Origin: Unio delphinus
Taxonomy: Eukaryota > Mollusca > Bivalvia > Unionida > Unionidae
Assembly (NCBI GenBank): GCA_029339505.1
Contig: JAQISU010000179.1
Span: 7,065,501 to 7,129,500 of the forward strand
Direction: 5' to 3'
DNA: 64,000 bases
Shown here: in pieces, positions 47,846 to 58,952 of the stretch
Position numbering within the stretch: position 1 is the first letter of the stretch
Layout: every line of letters begins with the position of its first letter
The notes under the pieces: generated by a model
Told to the model about the DNA's origin: nothing
Database searches by the model: none
The model's input: the letters and a program-made list of their open reading frames with translations, nothing else
Made by a program: the position numbers and the translations under genes

Positions 47846-49673
47846 CATACATGCCAACCATTACGCTTTTGGCGTAATCATTATGCTTTTTCCCACTAAG
47901 TTACGCGTTAACGTTTATAGATTACGCTTTTTCGATATATCCATCTTGCAAAAAAAAAAATTTTTTTTTTTTCGTTTTTATTAGCATTACTTTATATTTT
48001 ACATACTGTTTTATTTTTAATTAAAAAATACCCTGCTTCTACATAACTACGATATACGAGTATACTTGTCCGTGGACTTTCCTAATATTCATGTTCTATT
48101 TATAGCAACTATCATGTTACTAAGATACTTTCAAACTTTCGACCTCATATTCTATTTATAGCGGCTTAGTGAGGAGAGAACAGACTGGTTTCTATTTTGT
48201 TTAAATCATTATGCACGTACTCTTTGTTCTAATTTTGTATAGTGCAGAACCAGTCTAAAAGTTTTTTTGCGCTAAAAAGTATTAAAAAATTCTCAATGCG
48301 TTTATGAGTGCAAAAAATATCTCTTAAATAATTTCACAGATGGGTTAGAAAAAGTCAATAATAAACAAAGCAAAATGTAATCAATCCTCCAAACACGACG
48401 AGGGCATCATCACGTGACGTCTAATCGTTGGCGCTAAATGGCTTCAGATGTTAAGATGGATTCTAGTCTTTGTGTATGTTAGAGCACATTTTTTTCCCCA
48501 AGAATTTCGCAGATGGATCAGAAAAAAGCAAAACAACGAGTCCTCCAAAGATTCAAAGATGAATATATGAATGGCATAATACAGCGTTCCATTCTAGGAC
48601 AGCATCATGCTCATTGCAGACTGTGCGGAAACGATTTTAGCATTGGTCATGGTGGTAAATTTGATGTGGAAAAACACATGAAAACAAGGAAACACATCGA
48701 ATTAGCTCGCATTACGAACTCTAATACTAAGGTAACTTCTTATTTACAGCAGAGCTCAAGTGCAGACTTGAATACTATAAATGCTGAGGTGTTATTTACC
48801 GAGTTTTTAATAGAACACAGACTAACCTTAGCGGTAGCAGACCATGTTGGTCCCTTGTTCAAGCGGATGTTTCCTGATTCGAAAATTGCGGAAAAATATG
48901 CTTGTGCAAGAACAAAATCATCTCACATTGTTTGGTGCCTAGCAGAAGATACTTCACTTAAAATTGCAGAAGCAATGAAAATTGGGCCGTTTAGTATTGC
49001 CACAGAGGGGAGTTGTGATTATGATGATAAAAAGTTGTACCCAGTATGTGTTAGATACTTTGACAGTGAAAAAGGCAAAGTCATGAGTGTTCTTCTTTCT
49101 TTACCAGAATTAACAGTAGATTCCACTGGACAAAACATTTTTGATTTGCTTGACAATGTTTTGAAGAAACATGACATAAGTTGGCAGAACTGTATGGGGT
49201 TTGCAGCTGACAGTCAAAAAGCTTCAAAAGTGTTAGATTCTCTGTCAAGAGATATCCCTTTCTATTGCCACCCTTGTCTAACTTGGATCATCTGGAAGAA
49301 GAATTCCTGAAGTATCAAGTTGGGATTCTACCTGACAATATACTTAATGCAGATAGAGTTGATGTGCAATGGCACCTTATTTCCCAGCTAAAAGACTCTA
49401 TCACTGGAAGAAATAAATTTCCTCTTCTTTGTCAGGTTATGAAAGGAATATTGGTTCTTTACCATTCTAATGCTGACTGTGAGTTATTGTTCAGTGTTGT
49501 TAACAAAAATAAAACTGAATTCAGGTCCAGGCTAAGTAACCCGGTACTGAGTGCTCTACTGGTATGCAAAACATTCATGGGTATGTTATATGTGGATTAC
49601 TCTTTTTCTGCTTGGATTCCTCTTTTTGACCACTTGGATTACACTTTTTCCTCGTCAGGGGTTGGCATGTATG
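47846..49673 (+). mobile_element. hAT-superfamily transposon with TIRs and flanking 6-bp repeat, internally deleted
   Basis: Left end CATACATGCCAACC (47846-47859); the complement of the right end reads the same 14 bases (right boundary at 49673). Immediately outside both ends is AGTACA (47840-47845, 49674-49679). Sub-terminal motifs ATTACGCTTTTT (left) and GGATTACTCTTTTT, GGATTCCTCTTTTT, GGATTACACTTTTT (right) repeat in the same orientation. It encloses the transposase relic below and is CpG-rich, so probably young. Confidence 0.85.
48513..49600 (+). pseudogene. hAT transposase (BED-finger type), frameshifted and lacking its middle
   Basis: The 265-residue open frame starting at 48513 has a basic N-terminus, a zinc-finger-like segment (CRLCGNDFSIGHGGKFDVEK followed by HMKTRKH, residues about 36-62: C-x2-C and H-x5-H), then the start of the transposase core ending near residue 250. 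The position where hAT enzymes usually show a catalytic Asp reads SIATEGSCDYDDKKLYPVCV, with E where D is expected. After a frame change at about 49270-49300 a second frame (to 49600) has NADCELLFSVVNKNKTEFRS and RLSNPVLSALLVCK, the C-terminal hAT dimerisation block. Roughly 250-300 residues between are missing, so the protein cannot be active. The final part of the second frame (to 49780) runs out through the inverted repeat. Confidence 0.85.
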
Positions 49674-49766
49674 AGTACAGACAGATACATGCCAGAATTT
49701 TAGGTGCAGTTTTCAATGGATTATTTGTTAAATTGAGCAAATATTTTGATTACTGTTGGAAGATAT

Positions 49767-49810
49767 GCATAATTAATTAATTAATTAATTAATTAATTAA
49801 TTAATTAATT
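49767..49810. repeat. (TTAA)n microsatellite
   Basis: About eleven AATT/TTAA tetramers just beyond the hAT element. Confidence 0.95.
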
Positions 49811-50269
49811 GTTGTACTCAATGCCATCTTATGTACCGTTGTTTACTGTTATCTCATTTCCATCATTGGGGTGAGAGGGGTGGGGTGTGGGTGAGTAGTG
49901 GGTATATATACATAAGCAAATTGCTTACCATTATTTTTGTTCAAACTACAAGTCAGTACCGATGGAGGTCTTGTTCAGCTTATCAACACAGTTACTCAAA
50001 CTAGAGACATTAATAAATGTTAATTATATGTTCTTGACCAGTGGAAGATTTGACCCAGACTTTTTCATATTTTACCACATTGGTTTGTATAATTGTTCTC
50101 CATGGATATGGCTTGAGTTGGGTATAATTGTTTGTCTTCCTTTTTATGTGGCTGGGATATTTTTAGAATTTTATTTAATTAAAATAAACTTATTACCAGA
50201 ATTCAGTTGATTCCATTCAAAATGACATAGATGAGTTTTTAATTTCCATATGTACTTTCTCATAAGTCT

Positions 50270-50545
50270 AGTCCAGTTGCTAACAACATAGGCCCTGATC
50301 CACTGTCACATAACATGCCAGCAAATCAGTGACTACGTTTTTTTTTTTCTTCACAATCTGCATAGATCCCAATATGCTGGTGCATTATGCACTGGCAGAT
50401 CGAGGTCTGTGCAGTTTGCATTTGGACATACAAGGGTGTACAATGCTAGCATTTTCCTAGGAAATTATGCATTACAGTTCATTTAGCGTGCCACTTGTAT
50501 TGAAAGGCAGGTTTTTATATATAACTAGTTGCTATTCCACAGTGT
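50270..50545. repeat. Dispersed repeat X, copy 2
   Basis: TGCATTATGCACTGGCAGAT, GAGGTCTGTGCAGTTTGCAT and an earlier CCCTGATCCACTGTCA match copies 1 and 3. Confidence 0.5.
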
Positions 50546-50547
50546 GT

Positions 50548-50830
50548 TTGTGGTTTGGATTTTTAACGTAGCTTTAACAATTGTTCAGTTATATTGCTAC
50601 AATATCTGTAGTGTGATAGTTTATAGTGATGTCTAGCACTGGGGCATCATGCTGCAGGCATGTAGCATGATGTCCCACCCAAACACATTATCCTGACACC
50701 AGGCTGACCAGTCCTAACACTAACCACTTAATGCTGAACGCCAAGCAAGGCAGCTGTTAGTACCATTTTTGTAAGTTTTTGGAATGACTCGGCCTCACTC
50801 GCGCATCCGAGGCAGACACTCTAACAACAC
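50548..50830 (-). repeat. SINE family I, nearly full length, 5' end lost
   Basis: Reverse copy from GGATTTTTAACGTAGCTTTA to GCATCCGAGGCAGACACTCT; B-box region disrupted. Confidence 0.9.
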
Positions 50831-51315
50831 TATGTAATACAGATCATTTTCACAAAGTCATTATTGTTACAAGTCTTTTGTCTTGAATAAAGCTTTCAAC
50901 TCGTGTGAGTGTTTCAATTTATGCCTTGTACATTTCTTCCTTTACTCTTGGCTATACTTGTATTCACTTTTGAAAACGGGGTTGGCGTAATAAAAAACAC
51001 GGAGCTTTAGCAGAACTGTCGCATTTTCTTCTTGATTGTTGAAGTTAATAGACATCTGAGCATTGAATATTATTGATCAGTTAAATGCCAGGTTCTTTTG
51101 ACGGCAATGCATGGCCACTTCCTTGTGCAGGTGTAACTTTTCATTTATTGAATTCATGTTAAATTTTGGAACAAAGATGTCATCATTCTTGTACACTGCA
51201 TGTTCCTTGCTGCAGATTTACAACTGTTTCTTTAATTTTTTTAAAAAGGCGTAAAAGTTGCCAGTTAGCAAATCAAATACATTTATTTTAGGTATCAGTC
51301 CAGAAAATATATTGA
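50831..51315. other. No recognised feature
   Basis: Non-repetitive, low CpG; nothing supported. Confidence 0.45.
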
Positions 51316-51321
51316 ATAATA

Positions 51322-51495
51322 CAGTAGAACCTGTCTTGAAAGACCACCACTTCTACCAAAATATAATGGTCTCGCAAGACAGGTGGTCTCTCATAACAGG
51401 TCGTAACACTATATAATCAATAAGTCTGTTCATGAAACATCTGTTCTCTAAACAGGTGGTCTTATCACAGTGGTCTCTCAAGACAGGTTCTACTG
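51322..51495. mobile_element. Tigger/pogo-type MITE, 174 bp
   Basis: Ends CAGTAGAACCTGTCTTGAAA and, complemented, CAGTAGAACCTGTCTTGAGA, flanked by TA dinucleotides (51320-51321, 51496-51497). The interior repeats GACAGGTGGTCTCTCA-like motifs in both orientations. No coding. Confidence 0.9.
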
Positions 51496-51797
51496 TATTT
51501 ATATTGATCGTTGAGACTTGTAATTTATATGAACCCACACACACACTTGCAATATTAAATAGAGTCTGTTCGCTCTGATTTTGATATCCCTGCCATGTTA
51601 TGTGATGATTTTCATCTGTCAGTTATCAATTTCATTTCTGCATAATCACTTTAGTTGTCCACAGTCGACATGTAACAAATATTGGCTTGCACTTTTGGAA
51701 TCAGAAAAAAATCCATTGATTTTGCAGTCAAAAAGGTCAGAGCAAGAGAGAAGTTAATGGTTTCTGTACAATAACTAAAGTTCTCCACAATTTTCAG

Positions 51798-51964
51798 CAT
51801 GGGTGTCCAACTCGTTTACTGTGGTGGGCCAGATTGGATATAAATCAATTTCACTCTGGCCATACCTTTAGTTAACTGTGATAAGCATACAAATTTGACA
51901 CTAACAAGGGACCTGGTCTGTTGCTGAGGAAGGATTATGGTGGGCTGTATGTTGGACAGACCTG
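51798..51964. mobile_element. hAT-type MITE, ~167 bp
   Basis: Left end CATGGGTGTCCAACTCG...GGGCCAGATTGGA, right end GGGCTGTATGTTGGACAGACCTG. Complemented right end CAGGTCTGTCCAAC pairs with CATGGGTGTCCAAC. No clear target duplication remains. Confidence 0.65.
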
Positions 51965-54490
51965 ATCTACAATGACCAGACATTAAGGATGCATGCACAT
52001 GGAAAAATAAAGAACCCTATTGAGTTCATGGTCAGAATATCTAAGGTCAGTGTGACTGAAAGAATAAGAATGGATTTCACACACTAACAGTAGTTTTGTA
52101 TCAATACTTGGACCAATCTTTGTGGCTAGCTTTATACTGGGGTAAATAGGAAGTCAATCAAGAATGGGGTCAAAGGTCGAGGTCAATGTGACTGACTGAA
52201 ATGTTGTGCTTTTCACAATAGCATTAGTTCTTCATAAAAGTAGTAAGACTCTATGGTCTTCAACTAAGGAATAGAAAAGAGCAAAACCAAACAAGTTTAG
52301 TAAATTTCAAAGAAATAATTTGTTTAGAATGCAATGCAAAAATGTAAAATAAAACTTACAGTATTGAAAACTAAATCCCTAAAATTTCTATTGCAAGTCC
52401 CAAAGCATAGAGTATTCCAAATGAAGTATGGTGGTGTTCCAACTGAATTCCAAATTAGAATGTGGTACTGAAAGCCTAGATTATTGTTAACGTGTTTACA
52501 GTTTTGATATATTACAATGATATAATCCAAAATGTCTCTAAATGAACTCAAAATAGTCCCAAAATGGTGATTTAGTCAAAAGTACTAATGAGTGTTTTTT
52601 AATTCCAATGAATAATTTTTTTTAAAAAATCAACTCCAATTAACACTAAATACAAAGTAAAAGACTGTTTCTAAATCCGATGTTAAGAAAGGTATGAGTA
52701 ATTATAATATAATCAACCTTATTATAAAAACCTACAATACAATAAGAGAACCAAGATGATGGTCACTGTAACTGATAGAAATGGAGAAGTCATTGTTAGT
52801 TTTTGTACATCTATATTGCAAAGTGTATCTGGATAGTGTATGATAGTTTTAAGCAACATTGACTTCCCCTTTTGTAGAAATATTTATTTTTAAACGATAT
52901 TTAAAAGTCTTATTTGTGCTATATTAACAAAATCGACGTTTTATGAGTAGATAAAAGCAACTATTTCATTAGTGAAATGGAAACATTGAATTGTCATGAG
53001 TGACAGTACAAAATATTTCTACTTCACAAGTGAAATATATCTGCTTTTAAAAATATTAAAAAATACGTCTACTTATAGATTTACATTTTGTTACATATTT
53101 TTAAGGCAAAGAACATCGATTTGCATGGATATTTTTCTCAAGATGCTGTGTCAATAAAATGTGACAATACCAAATTTATAAAAAGTTTCCAAATTGTGAA
53201 ATAATTTAAAGCGGTGACTGTTTACGAATTAAGCTTCTGCACGCATGCCTAATGCATTAAGTAGTATGTTTTGTCAAATTAAAATGTGGCTTTTTTTAAA
53301 TTTTCATTAATAATTTCTTGCTCGCATGGATGCATTGAATATTGTGGGGTGGAGTAACTCTGGAAAAATGACAGTGCCGTCATATCCAACCGACTTTATA
53401 TTTTTACATTCTTATTAAAAAATATTTTATTTTGAGTTAGCTACGATGATTCTGTTTCTTTTTATGAATTATGTGATCTTGATAAATTTGCAGTATAGTT
53501 GGGTAACAGTCATTGCACCCTAATTTATATTACCATATATTTTTGTAGAATTTCAACACTCATCTATCCCAGATTTCTTCATCATTTTAAAACAACATTA
53601 TTAATGTAAGGGTGTTAATATACCAAGATTTATTTCATACAAACTTGCACACAGTGTGTTAAAGATGGTAAAAAGTACTCATTAGGTGACAGAATATCAA
53701 ATAGAAACAGGTCATGCAAGTTTAGTCCGATAGAACTTTTTATGATTCATTTGGAAAACTATTTTTTAAAATGGGTAATACTTGAAATCATATTTTTTTT
53801 GTGTTTGGAGTCTTATTTAGTCATTTCATGATGGTACCTCCTCCTTTTTTACATATACATCTGTCATCATGACCTATTTTCAAATCTGTTCATTCTGATG
53901 GGAGATAAAGAAATGGGTGAAAGAAAATGAAAATTAGAAGAATCATGAATTAGGACTTAAAAAGGGAAAAAAATGGTTTCCCAAAAATTATATCGCCACA
54001 GTGGCAGTATAAATTTTCTCATTTTATGCATTTTAGTAACGCATTAGGAAATGTATAATCAATTTATCGATCATAGATATGAGAGTAAGGATTCGTTAGT
54101 AACGTTATGGTAATACACGCTGTTTAAGACGATCTTCCAATGTCTTCAGCTGAATAATGATTTGCCTTCAGGATTCGATTATGTTGCCTGGTATAAAGAA
54201 GAACAAGGTACATTACCAAGAGAAATGGTTCCCATCTTCGTTTGGCCTTAACACTAAAAAGTTTTTTTGTTTTTTTTTAATTTTCACGACCTCATTTCTA
54301 CATTTTAACAAGTTAAACTACCCTCAAAAAATATTTTGGACCATCCAGAACGTTGTTCTACCGTGATTTGGTTCCGACCTAGAGGGTAGGAACCACTAGC
54401 CTGGTGGGTGGATAATCAACAAATATGTACACATAACACGTGCCAGCCAATCTAGCAGGCAAGGAATATGTCATTTCGTGCAGCAATAAT
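51965..54490. other. 3' flank, no gene recognised
   Basis: AT-rich. AAGGTCGAGGTCAATGTGAC occurs near 52170. CpG density rises after about 52900. The open frames here (e.g. 52324-52551 minus, 54157-54366 plus) have no recognisable domains. Confidence 0.45.
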
Positions 54491-54499
54491 GCAGTTAGG

Positions 54500-54751
54500 T
54501 TGTTGTTGTTGTAGGGTTTAACGCCATTTTTCAGCACACGATAGGCTATACATGGCGTCCAGTATTATTGATGGAGGGAAAACCCACGGAAAGAATCGCC
54601 GACCCACGAGTAGCTACTGGCAAGCTTTCTCACATACCCACATTGGCCCAATCGGAGACTCGAACCCACGCAGACAGAGGTGAGAGTTGAGATGGCAGTG
54701 ATCCGTAACGGAGAGCGCTTTAGACAACTCGGCCACTCGGGGCCCCTAAAC
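54500..54751 (-). repeat. SINE family II, full length with target-site duplication
   Basis: Reverse copy: (TTG)n tail, GTTTAACGCCATTTTTCAGC, body, complement of B box (GAGACTCGAACCCACGC) and complement of the head (GAGAGCGCTTTAGACAACTC). Flanked by GCAGTTAGG (54491-54499 and 54752-54760). Confidence 0.95.
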
Positions 54752-55660
54752 GCAGTTAGGAGTTTCCCTTTCAATAAAAATGAACAAATGTATGCATAGT
54801 TCATGGCACATCAGCACAATCCTGGCTATGTAGTGCAGAGTAAGTTTAGTTATTCGCCCCCTCCCCCCATAAAAAAAAATCCAAGAAAAATATATAGGCA
54901 AAACAGGGTAAAGTCAGTATATATAAACTTGTTTTGTATAGCTTACACCCTAGCAGTCTTAAATCATTGTACCGGAAAAGCTTCAAAAGTGAAATGAGAT
55001 TCCAATCGATAGATTTCATGCTGTGACAAAAGGAAACTAATTAGGGATTTACATTCAAGATGGGAGGCCGTTATTTCAAAGGATAAGGTACAGATAATTA
55101 TTTTACTTGCAGCTGTAGTATTCCTCTCGAGAATCACGTCAAAAGCAGTATTTCTGAGGCAGTTTTCTTAATCATAAATTGCATTATGTTTGTACCTAAT
55201 CTATTCCTTCATTGGCCCAGTTTCTTGGATCTTTCAAAGTCTCTCTAACTTCAGACGGCTGTAGGTTTCATTTGTCGAGCAATTTTAGCTTTATATTGAA
55301 CAGATGGATATTAAACATTACAGTGGCGAAAAAATATAGTCAGAACGTGGACTGACCTCAAACTTCCTAAAAGTACCCGAGTGGTCTAGACCCTGAAATC
55401 TTTAAGCAATCGAAGCTCCCACCCCACCCCCACCCTATCCACCAGAATATCAGAGACGTGTATCTCAATTCATCCCATTTATTCACCACCTTGACCCTGC
55501 AATACATTTCCCTTCATTCTTGACGTCATTTGTATCTAAATATAATCCTATTCGTATCAACTACATGTCTTGACCGATGCTGTGAAGGCCACATAATAAC
55601 TTTTATTGAAGGTTTCAAGAATAGACGTTAATTGTACAATCTGTCGTACTTGCATAGGAT

Positions 55661-55663
<3 letters not shown>

Positions 55664-55729
<66 letters not shown>

Positions 55730-55745
55730 TTATCTATCTGTCTGT
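55664..55745. repeat. (TATC)n microsatellite
   Basis: About 18 TATC units grading to TGTC at the end. Confidence 0.95.
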
Positions 55746-55929
55746 CTGTACGTTGACTCAGTCACACTTGACTATTAAGCAACGGGTGGTGCGTGTGGTC
55801 AAAGATAAAGTATGATAGGAAAGGCAGAAATAAGTAAAAGAGTTTCAGTGTAGATTTTCGTCCCTTCATACTCAGACCAATCCGGCTACCGTAGCGGCAA
55901 TGAGATATGGAAACCTCAACTGGCATGGC

Positions 55930-56120
55930 CCTGAGAATCGCTAGGTCTTACTTGCAGCTGTCTAGTTCATTAAAATGTGATTTTGGAAAGCTCCTGCTTG
56001 TGAGATACCAGTCAGGAGCTTCTGCAATTGTTGAAGGTAATTTGTTCCAAGTCGCTATTGTATTTGGGAAGAAGCTGAACTTGAAACAAACAGTCTCTTC
56101 AACACGTGCATTAAGATATT
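55930..56120 (-). pseudogene. LINE ORF2 C-terminal fragment
   Basis: Minus strand, read from about 56075 down: SFKFSFFPNTIATWNKLPST then IAEAPDWYLTSRSF, matching the common tail of CR1/jockey-like LINE proteins (SFFPRT...WN.LP). Only about 60 residues survive. The overlapping plus frame is its shadow. Confidence 0.65.
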
Positions 56121-56125
56121 AATCT

Positions 56126-56760
56126 ATATGACTGTTACCTCGGAAAAAAAAAGTTTCAAAGAATGTCTGTAATAAATATATCATGTTCAGATCAGTATAA
56201 TACCTAAAGGGTTAACGTCAATGGATGACAATGATTTTCCTTCATTTTTTAAAACATACTATCTAATGGCGTTTGGTCATGATTCATGCTGGGACTGGTA
56301 TTTTTAATGTTTTACCATCATGATAAGATGCGGTATGTGCCTACACAAAAATTAATACTGATTATTTAACGAAATACGAAATTCAGCTTCTTTTTTTTCC
56401 CTTCAAAATCGTACAATAGTTCTTCTCTTGAAATGTGCTCAATTGTTAACAATATCTAAAAATGTGTAAAACTGCACAGAATTTGAATGTCACGACTATA
56501 ATGGTTATTAAGATGAAAAGTTGAAAATCGTTCAAGGGCAGCAGTCTGTATAATCCATTTGGTTTATGGCTTTTCGCTTTCTTAGTTTTTAGAAAATTGA
56601 TATAGATAGTTTTAGGTTATAAATCCGTGTGCTTTTGTGCACACGTAATTAAATTAGGTTTCCTACCTGATTGCTAAATGTTGCTGATGCTTTTTATATC
56701 AGTTTCAGTAAATGTATTATTTTAGCCATGTTCAAAATCCAAATTTGTCTACCAGGATAT
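56126..56760. other. No recognised feature
   Basis: Non-repetitive AT-rich sequence. Confidence 0.45.
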
Positions 56761-56763
56761 TTA

Positions 56764-57065
56764 CCGCTCCGGTGGCCTAGTGGTTAGAGCGTCCGCCGCG
56801 GAAGCGGGAGGTCGTGGGTTCGATCCCCGGCCGAGTTATACCAAAGACTTACAAAAATAGTACTAGCAGCTTCCCCGCTTGGCGCTCAGCATTAAGAGTT
56901 TTAGTGTTAGAACTGGTCGGCCTGGTGTCAGGAGAATGTGGCTGGGTGGGACATCATGCTACATGTCTGTGGCATGATGCCCCAGTGCTAGAGATCACTA
57001 TAAACTGCAGACATCGTAGCGATATGAATGATTTTTTTTTAAACTACGTTAATAATTCTAATCAA
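56764..57065 (+). repeat. SINE family I, best preserved copy
   Basis: Head CTCCGGTGGCCTAGTGGTTA with box A intact, GGGTTCGATCCCCGG as an intact box B about 35 bases on, high CpG, body CCAAAGACTTACAAAAATAG to GCAGACATCGTAGCGATATG. Only a small part near the end (GCCACACT) is missing. It may be the youngest copy and the only one with a plausible internal Pol III promoter. Confidence 0.95.
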
Positions 57066-57960
57066 ACAAACTACCAGCAAATATCAGTCTGAGGTGATGC
57101 TTAGAATATAGTTATTTATAGTTATTATAAAACACTATAAAAGAAAAAGACATAACACTAGATGCAGTCTCATTGAAATATGGGACAGTGGAAATACTTA
57201 TATTGGTTTCCAAGTCAGCTGTTGTTTTTAATCTGATGTAACAACTACTCTGAAATTGGAAAATCTAGATTGATTAGTCTGGACTCAACGCTTTCAAGAA
57301 AAAGAGCAATTTACTAAGGCATTAAATCAATCAAATTTGTCAGTGAAAAACAATCAGGATATTGCATGAGGTATTGTTGAAGCCCGTTACGGTATTATGT
57401 AGACAATGGAGTCTACTTAATTTATATGTAACATTTTATATTTAAGAGTTATACATTTTGACATATATATCGAAGCTTAGTGCCTTCTGACTGAATCGGC
57501 ATATATTATTAAGTACATACAAAATTAAAGCAGCAACAAAACAAAAAATACTCTTAGTAAACTGAACGCTTTAGGCAAGTATGCACTGTAAATAGATTGG
57601 CTAGAAGTAAAATCCGAAGAAGGACGATTCGATGTAACGGCTGGCCAGAATCCTTCTATAACGTCTCAGTTAAACGTGCGCAGATATATGCTTTGCAGAA
57701 CCAAGAAGCAACGCGACGAACTCTTGTATGCTGCAAAATGTATTATCAAAACGAAGCGCGTGTTCACTATGTTCAAATGTTAGTTTAAAAGATTACAAAA
57801 TATTTTTTTGTACTGTATTAATTCAAAGCAATATAGATTAAATATTTTTTTCGTTTGTTTGTTTACTGTTATATATATCTTTCTTGCATAGTGTCATTTT
57901 ATGCAGTCCTTTTTAGGCATTTAGTTCCAAACCATTTTTAAAAAAATGTATTTATTTATA
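57066..57960. other. No recognised gene
   Basis: A 63-residue arginine-rich frame at 57597-57788 (MARSKIRRRTIRCNGWPESF) is CpG-rich but matches nothing I know. Confidence 0.4.
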
Positions 57961-57962
57961 TG

Positions 57963-57964
<2 letters not shown>

Positions 57965-58022
<58 letters not shown>

Positions 58023-58023
58023 G
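57965..58023. repeat. (TTA)n microsatellite
   Basis: About 19 uninterrupted TTA units. Confidence 0.95.
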
Positions 58024-58952
58024 AAGTATATACATCCCGAATCTTCTTTATTAACTTTTCTAGTTTACCGGTATCGTTTGGGTTTTTTAAAATTAAAATG
58101 TGCGTTTTTATTTTCTTGCCACCTCGATTTTTGTGATAATGTATTATTGTCAACAGGTGAAAACTTACTTTTGTGGTAGAAACTAAAACTAGTAATTAAC
58201 AAGGAGTCGCCAACTGTAACAAGTCGGTCAAGTTCATGTATGCAGAAAGTATTGTCATATTTCAGATCGTTGCTAGAAACAGTAGAATTGTCAATAACAG
58301 ATATCTTTAGGAAAGTCATATGACCAATATATCGTTGCTACATATTCTATTAATATTAGGGTATCAAATGTCTATCAGTATTTACACAGCGGTATTGATT
58401 TTCTGATCTAGCATTACTTGTTACTTCGTCACTTTATACTCGGCGAGAAATTTTCGTGGTATCATTGGGGGCAAAAGTAACATAATCGACACCAAAGTCG
58501 CCGTGTTTGAGAAGGAACTTGTCTTTTTCAAATAATTATTGCTGTTATGGATTCTGGCATTAAAATCTTTCAATAAAAACATTTATTGGAAGTAGACATG
58601 GTAGTAATCAAGGATGGAACATCGATTTCATCGTTAGTATAAAACCTTGATTTCTTATGAGGTTCGTAGACGACTCCAAAATAAATGCCATCGTTAGTTT
58701 TAGAACCAGTTTAATCGAGTTTAATCCAAAGTATGTAATCTGAATTAGATTGAATAATGGTTATATAAAGAGAGATAAAATTCTGCTGCTAATATTGCAG
58801 TTAGTTGTATAGGCCTTTTCGATCAGGGTTGTTACCTCCCCTGACAATAGGCTCCCTTGAAGAGCTCTTTGGGACATTGAAGTCAGAAACCGTGTGCGTG
58901 AGTTCACTATCCCAATTTCCGGCGATCTCCGTTAAGGTTGCATCAACTAGTC

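Noticed and set aside
55907..56122. Plus-strand 71-residue frame
   Set aside because: Antisense of a LINE C-terminal fragment readable on the minus strand.
56764..56840. A genuine tRNA gene
   Set aside because: The boxes are present, but the sequence continues into the SINE body shared by eleven other copies and no complete cloverleaf was confirmed.
57597..57788. Arginine-rich 63-residue frame
   Set aside because: No family resemblance, no splice or poly(A) support; likely chance.
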